Assembly (NCBI GenBank): GCA_030340625.1
Contig: JAOPHQ010003139.1
Coordinates: 232,475 to 296,474, forward strand
Reading direction: 5' to 3'
DNA: 64,000 bases
DNA from: Merluccius polli
Lineage: Eukaryota; Chordata; Actinopteri; Gadiformes; Merlucciidae
Shown: positions 62,954-64,000 of the stretch, piece by piece
Layout: every line of letters starts with the position of its first letter
How positions within the stretch are numbered: position 1 is the stretch's first letter
Position numbers and translations under genes: made by a program
Notes under the pieces: generated by a model
What the model was told of the DNA's origin: nothing
The model's database searches: none
What the model saw: only the letters and a program-made list of their open reading frames with translations

Positions 62954-63405
62954 ACAAAATGTTAGCCTGGCTCCGCCCTCCGACGTACTTCCACTCAATT
63001 TTCATTTCCCTTCAGTACTAGGTCTGGGTATTCGGCATATTCGCGGGTTTTCTCCCGGTAAAGTTCTCAGGCGCGGCCTGAGAACAGTGACGTAGAGGTC
63101 GTGCGCGAATTTCAGTTATTGAGCGTAAGTACGGAGGCGGGCGGAACCAGGCTAATGCTAATGCTCACTGCATCTGCCGTTTGTATACTGCGCGCAACGT
63201 GGTTTCTGACGCATGAAATACGTCACGACCAAACGTTAGCGATTGGTTATGGCAGATTCGGAGTGGCACTGGGCAGAGCCAATAGTTTTAAACTTCAACA
63301 GAGCACCCGCCTTCAGTTAGTTAACAATTGTCAATGGTGAGTGGCCAGACTCTCTGTACAAATGAAATGTAGTACGAGAGGCTGGTGACCAGGCTAACAA
63401 AATGT
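62954..63405. mobile_element. DNA transposon with 9-bp TSD (copy 2)
   Basis: The element is 62963-63396 (434 bp) with 8-bp inverted ends TAGCCTGG and CCAGGCTA, flanked by exact 9-bp repeats ACAAAATGT (62954-62962, 63397-63405). It is the uninterrupted sibling of the element at 1317-2919 and lies in the same orientation about 61.6 kb away. Internal CCAGGCTAATGC near 63146 repeats the terminal motif. No coding capacity. Confidence 0.9.
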
Positions 63406-64000
63406 AACCTTTATTTTACAATTGGACCACCAGTAAGAAGATGTAACCGAGTCATGCTAGAACAAACACAGGTGTCACTCATAACACTTATTATGAGTTA
63501 ACTTTTATGTACCAGGGCAGTAGACCAAACTAGTGAAGATGAGCAAGGATTTCAATAGACCGAGTTTCTAGGTGCACCATGATTGCTAGGTTTAGCTATC
63601 CTTTCTGGCGTACAGCATGGATAGCTAGGGTAAGATGGCTAAGTACTATTATTACCATGACGTATGGTCATACGTAAGGGGGGGTTGGGTAGATAGAGGA
63701 GGGAGGCTATGCAGAGTCCAGGTGAACTCTGCATATGTGGCGGGGGCGGTAAACGAAAGGATGATCTAGAGAGTTACACCAACAACGCCACCTTAGGACT
63801 TGCACCTAAAGAATTTACTCTTTTTCAAACTTTACTTTCTCAGAGCACAGGTCGGTACACAAATGAATACAGGCACGGTTTATAGAAAGTTTAACAAGTT
63901 TTATTTAGTCACAAATGGGAACATTAATTTATTTAAGTTACTTATCTTCTGTAAAAACAATTATAATTATTTTTATTTCCAAAGAGCACAATATTAATCT
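63406..64000. other. Unassigned non-coding stretch
   Basis: Nothing recognised up to the window end; a 65-codon frame at 63800-63997 has no known domain. Confidence 0.4.

Overview
This is vertebrate, almost certainly teleost fish, nuclear DNA. It is AT-rich and intron-like, full of CA/TG, TA, CT and GAT microsatellites, and packed with cut-and-paste transposon debris of fish type (many hAT elements, a THAP-domain element, short MITEs, a reverse-transcriptase LINE remnant, an LTR element in miniature). No bacterial-style gene layout, CRISPR array, rRNA or tRNA was recognised.

Only one host protein-coding gene is convincing: a three-coding-exon gene on the + strand at 29528-33595, with a likely 5' UTR exon ending at 27152 and a polyadenylation signal at 33828. 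It encodes a 391-residue type I membrane glycoprotein with a signal peptide, a Ser/Thr/Asn-rich ectodomain with 14 N-glycosylation sequons, one transmembrane helix and a short cytoplasmic tail. The juxtamembrane FSHRKL and tail motifs PVLTLDN and YYNPAL fit mucin-15 (muc15). In mammals MUC15 lies antisense inside an ANO3 intron. I recognised no anoctamin exon here, but a large host intron would explain why the rest of the window is empty of genes.

Layout. 1-10 kb is a dense transposon graveyard: a THAP-domain element in a large inverted repeat (1-1093), a hAT inside an unclassified element with a 9-bp target duplication (1308-2928), a hAT inside a hAT with a surviving C-terminal transposase piece (4538-6693), a broken LINE (6836-9555) and a BED-finger hAT transposase pseudogene (9780-10330). 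10-16 kb is featureless apart from a G22 run. 16-25.3 kb holds four more hAT insertions with exact 8-bp target duplications; the last carries an inverted copy of sequence lying about 0.75-1 kb upstream of its own insertion site. 27-34 kb is muc15, with hAT-like elements in its second coding intron. 34.8-36.1 kb is a complete miniature LTR retrotransposon. 36.8-38.5 kb has a 38-bp-TIR element and a minisatellite. 43.8-50.0 kb is a tandem segmental duplication whose junction is a CA tract, with later insertions in one copy. 57.5-60.4 kb contains older diverged duplications, and 62.95-63.4 kb is a second copy of the 9-bp-target-duplication element seen at 1.3 kb.

The most interesting signals are structural: nested insertions whose order can be read from intact target-site duplications, a transposon that has apparently acquired flanking DNA, and a microsatellite-bounded tandem duplication. 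No new protein system was found.
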